From Verrucomicrobiia bacterium (GTDB lineage Bacteria; Verrucomicrobiota; Verrucomicrobiia; Limisphaerales; Pedosphaeraceae), in contig DATAUW010000018.1 in NCBI GenBank assembly GCA_036268055.1, positions 62,001 through 126,000 on the forward strand: 64,000 nucleotides of DNA. Reading direction: 5' to 3'. This document shows positions 1-10,021 of the stretch, in pieces. How positions within the stretch are numbered: the stretch's first letter is position 1; each line of letters opens with the position of its first letter. The translations under genes and the position numbers were made by a program. The notes beneath the pieces are model-generated. The model saw nothing but the letters and a program-made list of their open reading frames with translations, was not told the origin of the DNA and made no database searches.

Positions 1-2
1 CT

Positions 3-719
3 GCGATTCGTCTCACCCTCCTCATCGCCGCCATCAGCGTCCCGCTCAACCTCGTCTTTGGACTCGCCGCCTCCTGGGCCATCGCCAAGTTTGAATTTCG
101 CGGCAAAAGTTTTCTCATCACCCTCATTGATTTGCCCTTCGCCGTCTCACCCGTCGTTTCCGGCCTCGTCTTCATTTTGCTGTTCGGACTCCAAGGCTAT
201 TTTGGCGCGTGGCTCGACGACCATAATATCCGCATCATCTTCGCCGTGCCCGGCATGGTCCTCGCCACCATCTTCGTGACGTTTCCCTTCGTCGCGCGCG
301 AAATTATCCCGGTCATGCAGGCGACCGGTTCCGAGCAGGAACAAGCCGCGCTCACGCTTGGCGCGAGTGGCTGGCAAACCTTTTGGCACGTCACCTTGCC
401 CTCCGTGAAATGGGGTTTGCTTTACGGCGTCATCCTTTGCAATGCCCGCGCGATGGGCGAATTCGGCGCCGTCTATGTCGTCTCCGCGCACATCATGGGC
501 CAGACCGAAACCATGTCCCTGCGCGTCGAAAGTCTATATGAAGATGCCCGCGGCGAAACCGCCGCCTTCGCCGTCGCCAGCCTGCTCGCGTTGCTCGCGC
601 TCGTCACCCTCGGTTTGAAAACGTACGTCGAATGGCGCACCCAGCGAAATTACGAACTCGCCCAGCAAGCCATCATTCCTCTACACTCCGCCCCCGTTAA
701 AGATTCAGCCTCTTCATGA
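3..719 (+). CDS. cysW: Sulfate/thiosulfate ABC transporter permease CysW (5'-truncated)
   Basis: Inner-membrane permease subunit of the CysTWA sulfate/thiosulfate importer. The reading frame is already open at the window edge, so the N-terminus is missing; 238 residues are visible. Several hydrophobic segments are seen. The family EAA loop is recognisable in the stretch reading [23 protein letters not shown], which docks on the ATPase, and it is followed by [11 protein letters not shown], typical of CysT/CysW. The stop overlaps the start of the next gene (cysA) by 4 bp (ATGA), indicating translational coupling. CysW rather than CysT is inferred from the position directly before cysA; the missing upstream part would confirm it. 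Confidence 0.9.
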   Translation, partial: AIRLTLLIAAISVPLNLVFGLAASWAIAKFEFRGKSFLITLIDLPFAVSPVVSGLVFILLFGLQGYFGAWLDDHNIRIIFAVPGMVLATIFVTFPFVAREIIPVMQATGSEQEQAALTLGASGWQTFWHVTLPSVKWGLLYGVILCNARAMGEFGAVYVVSAHIMGQTETMSLRVESLYEDARGETAAFAVASLLALLALVTLGLKTYVEWRTQRNYELAQQAIIPLHSAPVKDSASS

Positions 720-1819
720 GCATCGAACTCAAACACGTCAGCAAAAAATTCGGCGAAGTCAACGCCGTCAACAATGTCACGTTTTCCGTAAAGGAAGGCG
801 AACTCATGGCGCTGCTCGGCCCCAGCGGCGGCGGCAAGACCACCGTCCTGCGCATGATCGCCGGTCTCGAACTCCCGACCGATGGCGATATTTTCATTCG
901 CGGCCAGCGCGTGAACGACATCCCCGTTCAGAAACGCAATATCGGTTTCGTTTTCCAAAATTACGCGCTGTTCAAAAACATGACCGTGTTCAAGAACATC
1001 GCCTTCGGCCTCAAAATTAAAAAATGGCCGCGCGCCGAAGCCGAGGCCCGCGTGATGGACCTCCTGAAACTTCTCGGCCTCGAAGGTTTTGAGAAACGCT
1101 ATCCCCATCAGCTTTCCGGCGGCCAACGCCAGCGGGTCGCCATCGCCCGCGCCCTCGCGCCCAAGCCCAGCGTGCTCCTGCTCGACGAACCTTTCGGCGC
1201 CGTGGACGCCAAGATCCGCCAGGAACTTCGCGAATGGCTCGTCCACCTGCACCACGACCTCAACGTGACCACGCTATTCGTCACCCACGACCAGGAGGAA
1301 GCGATGGAAGTATCCGACCGCATCGTGATCTTTTCCAGCGGCGCGCTCGCGCAAATCGGCACCCCGCGCGAAGTGTACGAACAGCCTTCGAACGAATTCG
1401 TCGCCCGCTTTATCGGCGTGATGAATGTGCTCGAATGCAAGGTCGAAAATAAAATGGCGCGCGTTGGCGAACTCGAATTCCCCGCGCCCGGCAGTCCCGA
1501 CGGCGAAAACATCCGCATCGGTTTCCGCCCCTACGCCGTGCAAATCTCCACCGACCTCGCGCAATACCGCTACCGCGCGATCCTTCGCCGCACCTATTTC
1601 CTCGGCATCATGCTTCGACTTGAAATCGAGTTACCCTCCGGCCTCACCTTGCGCTCCCGCATGACCAAGGAAGAATACGCGCAACTCCAACTCTCCGACG
1701 GCTGCGACATCTCCTTCCACATCCGCCAATACCGCACCCTCGCCCGCGAAGGCTCCGGCCTCCCCCCCGAACTCCAAACCAACTACGTCGCCCCCCCCAC
1801 CATCGCCGAACACATTTAA
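716..1819 (+). CDS. cysA: Sulfate/thiosulfate ABC transporter ATPase CysA
   Basis: Cytoplasmic ATPase that powers sulfate/thiosulfate import with CysT/CysW. The 367-residue length is normal for the family. Walker A lies at residues 35-43 (GPSGGGKTT, with Gly where Ser is more usual), the Q-loop at about 81 (FQNYALF), the ABC signature LSGGQ at 133-137, Walker B LLLDEP ending at 157-159, and the H-loop in the FVTHDQEEA stretch. A C-terminal TOBE-like region (about 235-355) follows. The start overlaps the cysW stop by 4 bp. It is the last gene of its operon; the next 650 bp are non-coding repeats. Assignment to CysA rather than another importer ATPase rests on the adjacent CysW-type permease. 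Confidence 0.93.
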   Translation: MSIELKHVSKKFGEVNAVNNVTFSVKEGELMALLGPSGGGKTTVLRMIAGLELPTDGDIFIRGQRVNDIPVQKRNIGFVFQNYALFKNMTVFKNIAFGLKIKKWPRAEAEARVMDLLKLLGLEGFEKRYPHQLSGGQRQRVAIARALAPKPSVLLLDEPFGAVDAKIRQELREWLVHLHHDLNVTTLFVTHDQEEAMEVSDRIVIFSSGALAQIGTPREVYEQPSNEFVARFIGVMNVLECKVENKMARVGELEFPAPGSPDGENIRIGFRPYAVQISTDLAQYRYRAILRRTYFLGIMLRLEIELPSGLTLRSRMTKEEYAQLQLSDGCDISFHIRQYRTLAREGSGLPPELQTNYVAPPTIAEHI

Positions 1820-2466
1820 AACCCCAAATTTGAACCGCGAAGACACCGAGAAAAACAAATCTGGGTTCCTTTCAAGGTGAATCTTCGTCCCCTTCAATCC
1901 AAGTCCCGCAGGAATAATTGATATCCTAAAGCATAGTAGGGCTGCGTTGCCGCGCAGCCGTCCGGGATCCAGCTTCGGACAACCGACAATCTAGGACACG
2001 GGTAAGGCGGAACTGCTGCTCCGCCGTCCGAAGTCCCGCAGGACGACCGAAAATCCAGCGCACGGTAGGGCTGCGCTGCTGCGCAGCCGTCAGAAGTCCC
2101 GCAGGGACGACCGACCTTAGCCCAGCAATTTATTGCTGGGTTAGAATCCCCGTTAAACCAAGTCCCGCAAGGGACGAAAGAAAACACAATAGTTCAACCG
2201 GACTTGCACCAACCAAGCGCTTCTCATTAACCCCCAACTTCAGTTGGGGGAATAGCCCGGCGCAAAAAACAGAAAACTGTTTCAACAGTTTTCCTCACCC
2301 GTGTTTAATCAGTGTTCCATCTATTAGCCGTTTAATTCCTTGTCCTCTCTGCGCCTCCGCGCCTCTGCGTCAAAAAAAGCCCAACACCAAATCGCCACCC
2401 CACCCGGCACTCTTTCCCCCAGTGCCGTCCGCAAGGACCTCCGCGCCTCCGCGGTTAAGTTTGGCT
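1820..2466. repeat. Non-coding region packed with hairpin repeats
   Basis: No gene is seen in these 647 bases. The stretch carries a unit reading AAGTCCCGCAGGGACGACC, in four variants at about 1901-1915, 2031-2050, 2094-2114 and 2160-2177. Between the copies lie perfect or near-perfect hairpins: 1940-1959 and 2069-2088 (GGCTGCG arms), 2006-2025 (GGCGGA arms), 2121-2140 (CCCAGCAA arms), 2231-2250 (CCCCCAACT arms) and 2272-2293 (GAAAACTGTT arms). At 2343-2372 and 2433-2457 are G-poor, C-rich tracts of the CTCCGCGCCTCCGCGGTTA type, a phrase dispersed in many environmental bacterial genomes. It sits between a plus-strand operon and a minus-strand gene end, that is, a convergent gap. It could act in transcription termination or be a REP-like array. 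Confidence 0.8.
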
Positions 2467-3168
2467 CTACATCCCAATCATCACCCGCACCGCCCGTAAC
2501 ATCTCCACCTGCATCCCCAAATTTTTTATCTCCGCCTCCACATTGATGTAAGGAATCCCCCGCTTCGCAAAAAACACCGACAACGACCCATCCTCAGTCA
2601 CATTCGCGTTGTCCTGTAACACAACATTGAATTCCCGCTCGCGCAAAAATTCGAAATACGATTCCTCCGTCACATAAAAAAAGTCAAACTTATCGCGGCT
2701 ACTGCTGATATGCGTCAACGCCGCCTCCGATTTCAAAAGCCCATTCGGCCCAAAACTCTCCACCGAAAAAGTTCCATCTATCGTATTGTGCAACGCGATA
2801 ATCACCGGCTCCTTTTCCAACGCCAAAACCCGCAGATATTCCGCCGCGAACGCCTTGATCGCCGCCGCCGCTTCTGGCGCATTCACACTATGCTTCGTAA
2901 GCGTCGCCGCGATGCCTGCGTCCGAAAAAATTCGATTCGGATCAAACGAAAATGTTTGCCCGCCCAGCGAGAACGTGATCAACCGCTCCCCCGAATGCAC
3001 CAGTTCGATCACACGCCCGCCGAACTCGGCAATATTCGCCTTGCCCGCCGCCACGGACACATCCTCATCGTCATGCACATTGATCATCGTCGGCAGCGGC
3101 CCCTTGTTTTGGTGAACCACCGCATCCACCGTCCCATCGCCGAGCTTCAACGAAAATATCATCGGCAT
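2467..3168 (-). CDS. Conserved hypothetical protein with HDDE and FDPNRIF motifs
   Basis: A 233-residue soluble protein without signal peptide or membrane segments. I cannot name the family with certainty. Motifs that look conserved are NVHDDED (about residues 29-35), GERLITF (about 59-65), FDPNRIFSD (about 74-82), IALHNTIDGTFS (about 125-136) and the C-terminal GIPYINVEAE. The spacing of HDDE, a later Glu, an HN motif and a final N-x-E recalls zinc amidohydrolases of the N-formylglutamate/peptidoglycan-amidase type. That is a guess from residue pattern only. It is a single gene, convergent with cysA across the repeat region. Codon use resembles its neighbours. Confidence 0.8.
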   Translation of the reverse strand: MPMIFSLKLGDGTVDAVVHQNKGPLPTMINVHDDEDVSVAAGKANIAEFGGRVIELVHSGERLITFSLGGQTFSFDPNRIFSDAGIAATLTKHSVNAPEAAAAIKAFAAEYLRVLALEKEPVIIALHNTIDGTFSVESFGPNGLLKSEAALTHISSSRDKFDFFYVTEESYFEFLREREFNVVLQDNANVTEDGSLSVFFAKRGIPYINVEAEIKNLGMQVEMLRAVRVMIGM

Positions 3169-3229
3169 TCAACTACCTGTTAGTAACTCCGCATTCAAGC
3201 TCAACTAACTGCACCCCTCCCACCGGACC

Positions 3230-3246
3230 GCGGGTCTATGACCCGC
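3230..3246. repeat. GGTCTATGACC-type hairpin
   Basis: Perfect 7-bp inverted repeat GCGGGTC-TAT-GACCCGC in the short gap between two minus-strand genes. A second element with the same core (CGGTCTATGACCG) occurs at 51188-51200, nearly 48 kb away, so this is a dispersed family and not a one-off. Another hairpin, CAACCC-GGA-GGGTTG, lies close by at 3344-3358. Confidence 0.6.
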
Positions 3247-3406
3247 AGCAACATAAAAAAAGATTGCCGCTCGCGACTTATTCCATGACTCAAAAAAAAG
3301 ATAATCCACATTACCCACATATGCCCGTGAATGCATCTCTCTTCAACCCGGAGGGTTGGCGGACATTAAGGGCGCTGGAAAATACGAACCATTAATCTGC
3401 TCAAGC

Positions 3407-4267
3407 TCAACCCGCCAGCCCTTTGAGATACGCAAATACTAACTCCGGTAAGTCATCGCTGTAACCCCCTTCTAACACGCTAAACACCGGCACGCCCAAT
3501 TTTTTTATCTCCGCGCCCATCCAAAAATAATCCTCCGCCTCCAGCGTCTCCTGCGCCAGCGGATCTCGCGCGTATGCGTCAAATCCCGCCGACACCCCCA
3601 CCAAATCCGGCATGAATTTCTTCACCCCCTCCAGCGCCTTCGCCAAAATTTTTCGATACTCCTCTCGCGGCGTCTTCGGCGCGACGGGAAAGTTGAAACA
3701 ATTTTTCCCCACGTCCGCGCGTCCCGTTCCCGGATAACATGGCGATTGGTGAATCGAAAAAAATGCCGCGCCCGGCACATTCGCTAAAATCGCCTCCGTC
3801 CCATTCCCGTGATGCACGTCAAAATCATAAACCGCCACCCGTTTCGCCCCCGTCGCCAGCGCGTGCAACGCCGCAATCGCGATCGAATTGAAATAACAAA
3901 ATCCCATCGCCTGCTCCCGCGTCGCATGATGCCCCGGCGGCCGCATCAAACTCATCGCCGTCTCGCCCGCCCGCGCCGCCATCAGCGCCGCCAGCGCGCC
4001 CCCCACCGACCGCCGCGCGTGCTCCGCGATCTTCGGATAATTCGGCGTATCCGAATCGAATTTCTCGCCCGCATCCACCCGCGCCACGTGCGCCGCCGAA
4101 TGCGCCCGCAAAATAATTTCCTCCTCCACCGGCCACGGCTTGCCCCACGCAATCGGCAATTCCTTTTGCTCCCGCAATTTCGCCAGCGTCCCGCGAATCC
4201 GCGAAGGCCGTTCAGGATGTCCCGCCGCCGAATACTCCATGCACCGCTCGTCCGTGATTAGTTTCAT
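3407..4267 (-). CDS. Histone deacetylase-family (AcuC/HDAC-like) amidohydrolase
   Basis: Zinc-dependent deacetylase fold enzyme, 286 residues, likely cytoplasmic. The bacterial family acts on acetylated lysines, acetylpolyamines or related amides. The catalytic pair H113-H114 sits in RPPGHHA. Zinc ligands D148/D150 and H152 lie in YDFDVHHGNG, a further Asp (D230) in SAGFDAYARDPL, and the transition-state Tyr (Y269) in LEGGYS. All core residues are present, so it should be active. It is a single gene on the minus strand between a hypothetical gene and a divergent nuclease gene. Substrate cannot be told from sequence; a second, unrelated lysine deacylase (the sirtuin at 13.6-14.4 kb) is in the same window. 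Confidence 0.9.
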   Translation of the reverse strand: MKLITDERCMEYSAAGHPERPSRIRGTLAKLREQKELPIAWGKPWPVEEEIILRAHSAAHVARVDAGEKFDSDTPNYPKIAEHARRSVGGALAALMAARAGETAMSLMRPPGHHATREQAMGFCYFNSIAIAALHALATGAKRVAVYDFDVHHGNGTEAILANVPGAAFFSIHQSPCYPGTGRADVGKNCFNFPVAPKTPREEYRKILAKALEGVKKFMPDLVGVSAGFDAYARDPLAQETLEAEDYFWMGAEIKKLGVPVFSVLEGGYSDDLPELVFAYLKGLAG

Positions 4268-4393
4268 CGCTGTCTCCGTTGGAATAACTACGCACCCGTA
4301 TTAGTTTTTTATAAATGCGCCGCTGATTCTTTCATCAGTTGCCTTTTTCGCCTGCGCCGTTACAGTGGTCTAAATTTGATGATAGTTCAAACC

Positions 4394-5425
4394 ATGAAAA
4401 AATCATTCAGCCTTTTCGCTGGAATCTTCACCGCGATCTGCCTCACTCAAAATGTTTGCCGCGCCTGGGACTACGAGGGCCATCGTTTCGTCAATCAACT
4501 CGCCCTCGCCTCGCTGCCCACGAATTTTCCCGCCTTCGTCCTGACTCCCCAAGCCCGCGAACGCATCGCCTTTCTCGCCGGCGAACCCGACCGCTGGCGC
4601 AACACCCCCGACCTCACCCATTACAACGGCCCCGATCATTACATAGACATGGACGAGTTGCCCGCTTACGGCATTGACGTAAATAAGCTCACCCATTTTC
4701 GCTACGACTTTGCCGCCGAACTCGCCGTCGCGCGCGCCATGCATCCCGACAAGTTCCCGCCCATTGATCCCGAAAGAAATTCCGACCACACCCGCCAACT
4801 CGTCGGCTTCCTCCCGTGGGCGATCATGGAAAATTTCGACAAACTCAAATCCGGTTTTTCCTACCTGAAAGCCTTTGAAAAAGGCGGCACGCCCGAGGAA
4901 ATCAAAAACGCCCAGGAAAATATCATCTACATCATGGGCGTGATGGGCCATTACATCGGGGACGCCGCGCAACCGCTTCACACCACCATGCACCATCACG
5001 GTTGGGTCGGTGAAAATCCGCAGCAGTATTCAACCGACACCAAAATCCACGGCCGCGTTGACGGCTATTTCCGCGAACTAAGTCCCGCCGGCTTCAACGA
5101 ACTCAAAGCCCGCATCCACACCGCTGAATTACCCGCCACCGAACTAAATATGACCACCGGCGATACCTTCAAACAAATCCTCACCTACATTGTCAACGTA
5201 AACAAAGAAGTCGTCCCGCTCTACGAACTCGACAAAGCCGGCAAACTTTTCGGCGGAGGCGTAGCCGGCGCGGACGGCAAAGCTTTTCTCGATAAACAAC
5301 TCGTCCTCGGCGGCCAAATGCTCGGTGATTTCTGGTACGCCGCCTGGCAATCCGCGCCCGAAGATACCTATCTCGAAAGCTCCCTCGCCCGCCGCAAACT
5401 TCCTCCTGGCGACAGCTCAAAATAA
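4394..5425 (+). CDS. Secreted S1/P1-type zinc nuclease
   Basis: Trinuclear-zinc single-strand nuclease/3'-nucleotidase family, about 343 residues, exported by Sec. The ATG at 4394 is chosen because it begins a clean signal peptide (MKKSF, hydrophobic core, CRA cleavage site); a TTG at 4376 and an ATG at 4379 lie just upstream. Cleavage after CRA leaves Trp25 as the first mature residue, which matters because S1/P1 enzymes use the N-terminal Trp amino group as a zinc ligand. The WDYEGHRF motif follows, then LTHYNGPDHYIDMDE, and the two-histidine stretch MGHYIGDAAQPLHTT with a nearby HHHGWVGE. The role is probably nucleic-acid scavenging in the periplasm or outside the cell. The gene ends 21 bp before the next start. 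Confidence 0.9.
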   Translation: MKKSFSLFAGIFTAICLTQNVCRAWDYEGHRFVNQLALASLPTNFPAFVLTPQARERIAFLAGEPDRWRNTPDLTHYNGPDHYIDMDELPAYGIDVNKLTHFRYDFAAELAVARAMHPDKFPPIDPERNSDHTRQLVGFLPWAIMENFDKLKSGFSYLKAFEKGGTPEEIKNAQENIIYIMGVMGHYIGDAAQPLHTTMHHHGWVGENPQQYSTDTKIHGRVDGYFRELSPAGFNELKARIHTAELPATELNMTTGDTFKQILTYIVNVNKEVVPLYELDKAGKLFGGGVAGADGKAFLDKQLVLGGQMLGDFWYAAWQSAPEDTYLESSLARRKLPPGDSSK

Positions 5426-5446
5426 AACGATCCTGCGCGATCCAGC

Positions 5447-6211
5447 GTGCGCAATCTGAACTTTCAACGCCACGGCAGCGGCCTTCCGTTGATCATCCTC
5501 CACGGCCTGTTCGGCTCGCTCGACAACTGGCAAACCGTCGGCCGCATCCTCGGCGAAAACTTTCAAGTCTTCACCATTGACCAGCGCAATCACGGACGCT
5601 CCCCGCACAGCGACGAATTTAATTACGCCGTCATGGCCGATGACCTCCGCGATTTCATGGCGGAACATCAACTCCCCCGCGCGCATGTTCTCGGCCACTC
5701 CATGGGCGGCAAAACCGCCATGCACTTCGCCTTGCGTCATCCGCAACTGGTCGAAAAATTGATCGTCGTGGACATCGCGCCCCGGGCTTATGCGCCCGCG
5801 CACCTGCATATTTTTGCCGCGCTAGCATCGCTCGACCTCACCGCCTATCGCGACCGCAATCAAATCGCCGGAGCCCTCACGCCCGCCATTCCCGACGCGC
5901 CCACGCGCCAATTCCTGCTCAAAAATATTTCGCGCGACGACACCGGCGCATTCCGTTGGAAACTCAACCTCCCCGCCATTCGCGCGAATTACGATTCCCT
6001 CAACGCCGCCCTCGAACCCGGCCCGGCCTTCGTCGGCCCCGTGTTATTTCTCAAAGGCGGACGCTCCGATTATCTTAGCGAAGCCGATGTTCCGCTCATC
6101 CACCAATTATTTCCCTGCACAACCGTCAAAACCATTTCCGAAGCCGGCCATTGGGTCCACGCCGACGCCCCCGATCAATTCATCAAACACGTGCTCCGAT
6201 TTCTTCAATAA
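5447..6211 (+). CDS. Alpha/beta hydrolase (YbfF-like esterase)
   Basis: Cytoplasmic hydrolase of 254 residues. The oxyanion-hole motif HGLFGS is at about residues 19-24, DQRNHGRS at 45-52, and the nucleophile Ser85 sits in GHSMGG. The acidic residue is probably in GGRSDYLSEAD, and the catalytic His in SEAGHWVHAD near the C-terminus. This pattern matches the YbfF acyl-CoA/ester hydrolases. GTG at 5447 is used as start because the conserved beginning LNFQRHGSG follows directly. It lies 21 bp after the nuclease gene in the same direction and may be co-transcribed. The natural substrate is unknown. Confidence 0.85.
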   Translation: MRNLNFQRHGSGLPLIILHGLFGSLDNWQTVGRILGENFQVFTIDQRNHGRSPHSDEFNYAVMADDLRDFMAEHQLPRAHVLGHSMGGKTAMHFALRHPQLVEKLIVVDIAPRAYAPAHLHIFAALASLDLTAYRDRNQIAGALTPAIPDAPTRQFLLKNISRDDTGAFRWKLNLPAIRANYDSLNAALEPGPAFVGPVLFLKGGRSDYLSEADVPLIHQLFPCTTVKTISEAGHWVHADAPDQFIKHVLRFLQ

Positions 6212-6533
6212 ATTAAAATGCCGCAAACCGCCCACGCTGGATAAAATAATTCCGGCAAAACGCAAGAAATTTTCGACGCGCAATTCCAATCCCTTTGCGA
6301 AAAAATTAAATTCACTTTATAAAATATTTTCCCTGCTTGACTTGCCAACCTGTGATAAACTATGTGAGGGTGTAGTACAGCATGGTGACCAACGAGAAAT
6401 TGAAGGCTCGAACAGCTTCAACTGCGAGCGCGGGTAAAAACGCTCCAGCCAGCGGAAAATCTGTCTCGACGTTCTTTGATTCCCACCGCTCGCCACTCCT
6501 TTGCAACAGCCGAATCATTCAGAAGTTTTTCCC
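6212..6533. promoter_or_regulatory. rpoD leader region with possible promoter and upstream ORF
   Basis: This 322-base gap holds no established gene. An AT-rich stretch contains TTGACT at 6337-6342 and TATGTG at 6361-6366 with an 18-bp spacer, a plausible vegetative promoter for rpoD. Downstream of it an ATG at 6382 opens a 59-codon frame running to 6561, overlapping the rpoD start in a different frame. The promoter call is by eye. Confidence 0.4.

Positions 6534-6561
<28 letters not shown>
6382..6561 (+). CDS. Possible leader ORF or displaced RpoD N-terminus
   Basis: A 59-codon ATG-initiated frame in the rpoD leader, out of frame with rpoD and overlapping its first 28 bases. Its first half (beginning [20 protein letters not shown]) is Lys/Ala/Ser/Thr-rich, like the disordered N-terminal extensions of primary sigma factors; its second half looks random. 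It could be a regulatory leader peptide, the remnant of a longer RpoD N-terminus lost by frameshift, or chance. There is no clear ribosome-binding site. Confidence 0.3.
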
Positions 6562-8219
<1,658 letters not shown>

Positions 8220-8374
8220 AGTGTAACCATCGCAACTTTCCCGATACGAGTAAAACGGAAGGTAAGAATTCGACGCTTCGGTGATAGCGTGCTTTTTTAT
8301 TCCTGACAAATTCCGTGCCGTATTTATTTCTTTGAGCCGTGAATGCTTGATGATAACAATCCCGGCGCTGCCAG

Positions 8375-8686
8375 ATGAAAATGTTCCAAGATTGTTTCGA
8401 TAACAAAGTGCGGCTCACCGACGAGCGGCTGGGCCATATTTTGGAACACAAGGAAATGCAAGACATGGCCGCAGAAATTGGACGAATTTTGCGCCAGCCT
8501 CAATTTGTGCGAAGGTCGCGCGCGGATACTGCCGTGCGGCTATTTTATGAGTTTTACGCGCAAACAATTGTTGGTGGCAAATGGCTCTGTATTGTGGTTA
8601 AGTATGTAGAGAATGACGCATTTGTGGTAACTGCCTACCTGACGGACAAACCGAAAGCCGGAGAAGATTTATGGGCGAAAAAATAA
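8375..8686 (+). CDS. Small nuclease-like protein (DUF4258/PBECR-like), putative toxin of a pair
   Basis: 103 residues. The N-terminal motif RLTDERLGHILEHKEM is followed by the IGRILRQPQFVRRS stretch, then a beta-rich half with LFYEFY, WLCIVVKYVENDAFVVTAYLT. This is the layout of small RelE/barnase-like proteins often annotated DUF4258 or PBECR nuclease. Its last 16 bases overlap the next gene, a DUF2283 protein, the usual partner of such proteins. Toxin function is inferred from family and pairing; no catalytic residues can be assigned with certainty. Confidence 0.7.
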   Translation: MKMFQDCFDNKVRLTDERLGHILEHKEMQDMAAEIGRILRQPQFVRRSRADTAVRLFYEFYAQTIVGGKWLCIVVKYVENDAFVVTAYLTDKPKAGEDLWAKK

Positions 8687-8880
8687 AAGTCTGGTTCGAC
8701 GCCGAAGCTGATTTTCTTGAAGTCAGGTTTTCGGATGCTGTTGGTTACATGCAGGAATCGCAACACGACGCCGTCATGGAACGCGTGGACGCTCAAGGCC
8801 ACGTCATCGGCTTTAGCATTTTGGGGGTAAGCCGCTTCAAAAAAGACAAGCCTCTCGAAGCGGATCTGGCAATTACTTGA
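8671..8880 (+). CDS. DUF2283 family protein, putative antitoxin/partner
   Basis: 69 residues. The DUF2283 pattern is clear: VWFDAEADFLEVRFSD near the start and DAQGHVIGFSILGVSRF in the second half. The ATG at 8671 lies inside the end of the upstream gene, with GAGAAG as ribosome-binding site a few bases before it, so the two are translated together. In family terms DUF2283 proteins accompany small nuclease-like proteins and are suspected antitoxins. Here the toxin-like gene comes first, the less common order. Confidence 0.75.
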   Translation: MGEKIKVWFDAEADFLEVRFSDAVGYMQESQHDAVMERVDAQGHVIGFSILGVSRFKKDKPLEADLAIT

Positions 8881-8909
8881 CTCAAGCACTTAGTCGGAAG
8901 TAAGCGCCG

Positions 8910-9437
8910 TCAAGCTTCATGGACGCAAAGCCTTCGCGACACCACACTCATTCCCACAACCACAAAACCCAGCAACCCGAAAGTTCCCGTCGCATCCGGC
9001 GCGGGAATCAAGGATTCCGCATCCCACGATCCCAAAGTATCCACATCATACTGATTGTATAAGAGGCTCCGCAAACTCAGGTCGTTGCCGCCGCCCGAAT
9101 TTTCCGTCACGAAAATATTTCCAAAAGGCGCTGTCGAAAGGCCCGCGATGAACATCTCCGTGATGTGATCCGGATTCCACGTGAACGTCGGGTCCGTCAG
9201 GAAAACACTTCCGGAAGAAAGATTCATGCTCAGTGGCCCGAAGCGCGGTGTGTAAATCTCAATCGAAATGATATCCGCCAAAGTGCCGTGGCTGGACTCC
9301 GGCGAATCCAAAACAATGGTCCCCGAATAACCCGGTGCGCCGCCAGTCCAGATATAAGTCGTATCCTGCGCCTGAGCCACCAAGCCCAACGCAAGCAACA
9401 ACCCACAAAAAACCGCGCTATATTTATTGATCTTCAC
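8910..9437 (-). CDS. Secreted protein with VPD-type PEP-CTERM sorting tail
   Basis: 175 residues. An N-terminal signal peptide (MKINKYSAVFCGLLLALGLVAQAQ) is followed by a beta-rich, Gly/Ser/Thr-rich body. The C-terminus has a sorting signal: the short motif PAPDATGTFGLLG, a hydrophobic segment (FVVVGMSVV) and basic residues SRR. This resembles the VPDSG/PEP-CTERM signals of Verrucomicrobia, processed by an exosortase and usually linked to extracellular polysaccharide. No exosortase gene is in the window. The role is unknown; it is probably surface or matrix associated. Confidence 0.7.
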   Translation of the reverse strand: MKINKYSAVFCGLLLALGLVAQAQDTTYIWTGGAPGYSGTIVLDSPESSHGTLADIISIEIYTPRFGPLSMNLSSGSVFLTDPTFTWNPDHITEMFIAGLSTAPFGNIFVTENSGGGNDLSLRSLLYNQYDVDTLGSWDAESLIPAPDATGTFGLLGFVVVGMSVVSRRLCVHEA

Positions 9438-9593
9438 GACACCTATCGGAATTTACGCAAGGAAACATGGCAGAAAGCCCCCTTTATTACAATCTAATTC
9501 CCCGCTGGTTTTCAGCCCATGATGACGTCAAAAATGCATGATTTTGCAATAATCACAAACCAGCGCAACTGGCGGCAGGCGAACGAGAAACGC

Positions 9594-10007
9594 CTAATGC
9601 TTCCCATACTTCTGTATCCAAGGCGCAGGTTGTTCCCCTAAATCCTCACCCGTTTTTGCGCGAAGATGTGCGATGATTTCCTGCTCCGCGTTAGTCCTGG
9701 CACGTTCCACAACCCGATCCAGTCGCGATCCTTCCTGTTGCTTGCTGCCCGATGGATAATAATTGATTACCTCTTTGAGCCCTTCAATCGCGCCTGCGGG
9801 ATCGCTTTGCATCGCATGTTTCCACGCGTCCTCAAAAATCTGCGTCTGATCATCCGCAAATGCGACACGAATGTTGAGCCATCCATAACTCCAAAAAAGG
9901 TATCCATACATCACCATCAGTACAGCGCAAAAAACACCCAAACCAATCGTCAAACGCTTATAAACTAAAGGGCTTATCATTCGGACAAAATAATTTGAGA
10001 CTGACAA
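9594..10007 (-). CDS. Membrane-anchored hypothetical protein
   Basis: 137 residues, not recognised. One transmembrane segment near the N-terminus (LTIGLGVFCAVLMVMYGYLFW) would anchor it. The remainder is charged and helical, with a tetratricopeptide-like stretch (IFEDAWKHAMQSDPAGAIEGLKEVINYYPSGS) followed by RLDRVVERARTNAEQEIIAHLR. It starts 15 bases after the end of the upstream secreted beta-propeller gene on the same strand, so the two may share an mRNA. Confidence 0.65.
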   Translation of the reverse strand: MSVSNYFVRMISPLVYKRLTIGLGVFCAVLMVMYGYLFWSYGWLNIRVAFADDQTQIFEDAWKHAMQSDPAGAIEGLKEVINYYPSGSKQQEGSRLDRVVERARTNAEQEIIAHLRAKTGEDLGEQPAPWIQKYGKH

Positions 10008-10021
10008 AGATTCTTAACGCT

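Noticed and set aside
1894-2187. 97-codon minus-strand open frame across the hairpin array
   Set aside because: Its protein simply reads the repeats (CGTSDG and similar phrases); non-coding.
1820-2466. CRISPR array
   Set aside because: Repeats are short, unequal and interleaved with hairpins of variable spacing; there are no uniform repeats and spacers and no cas genes.
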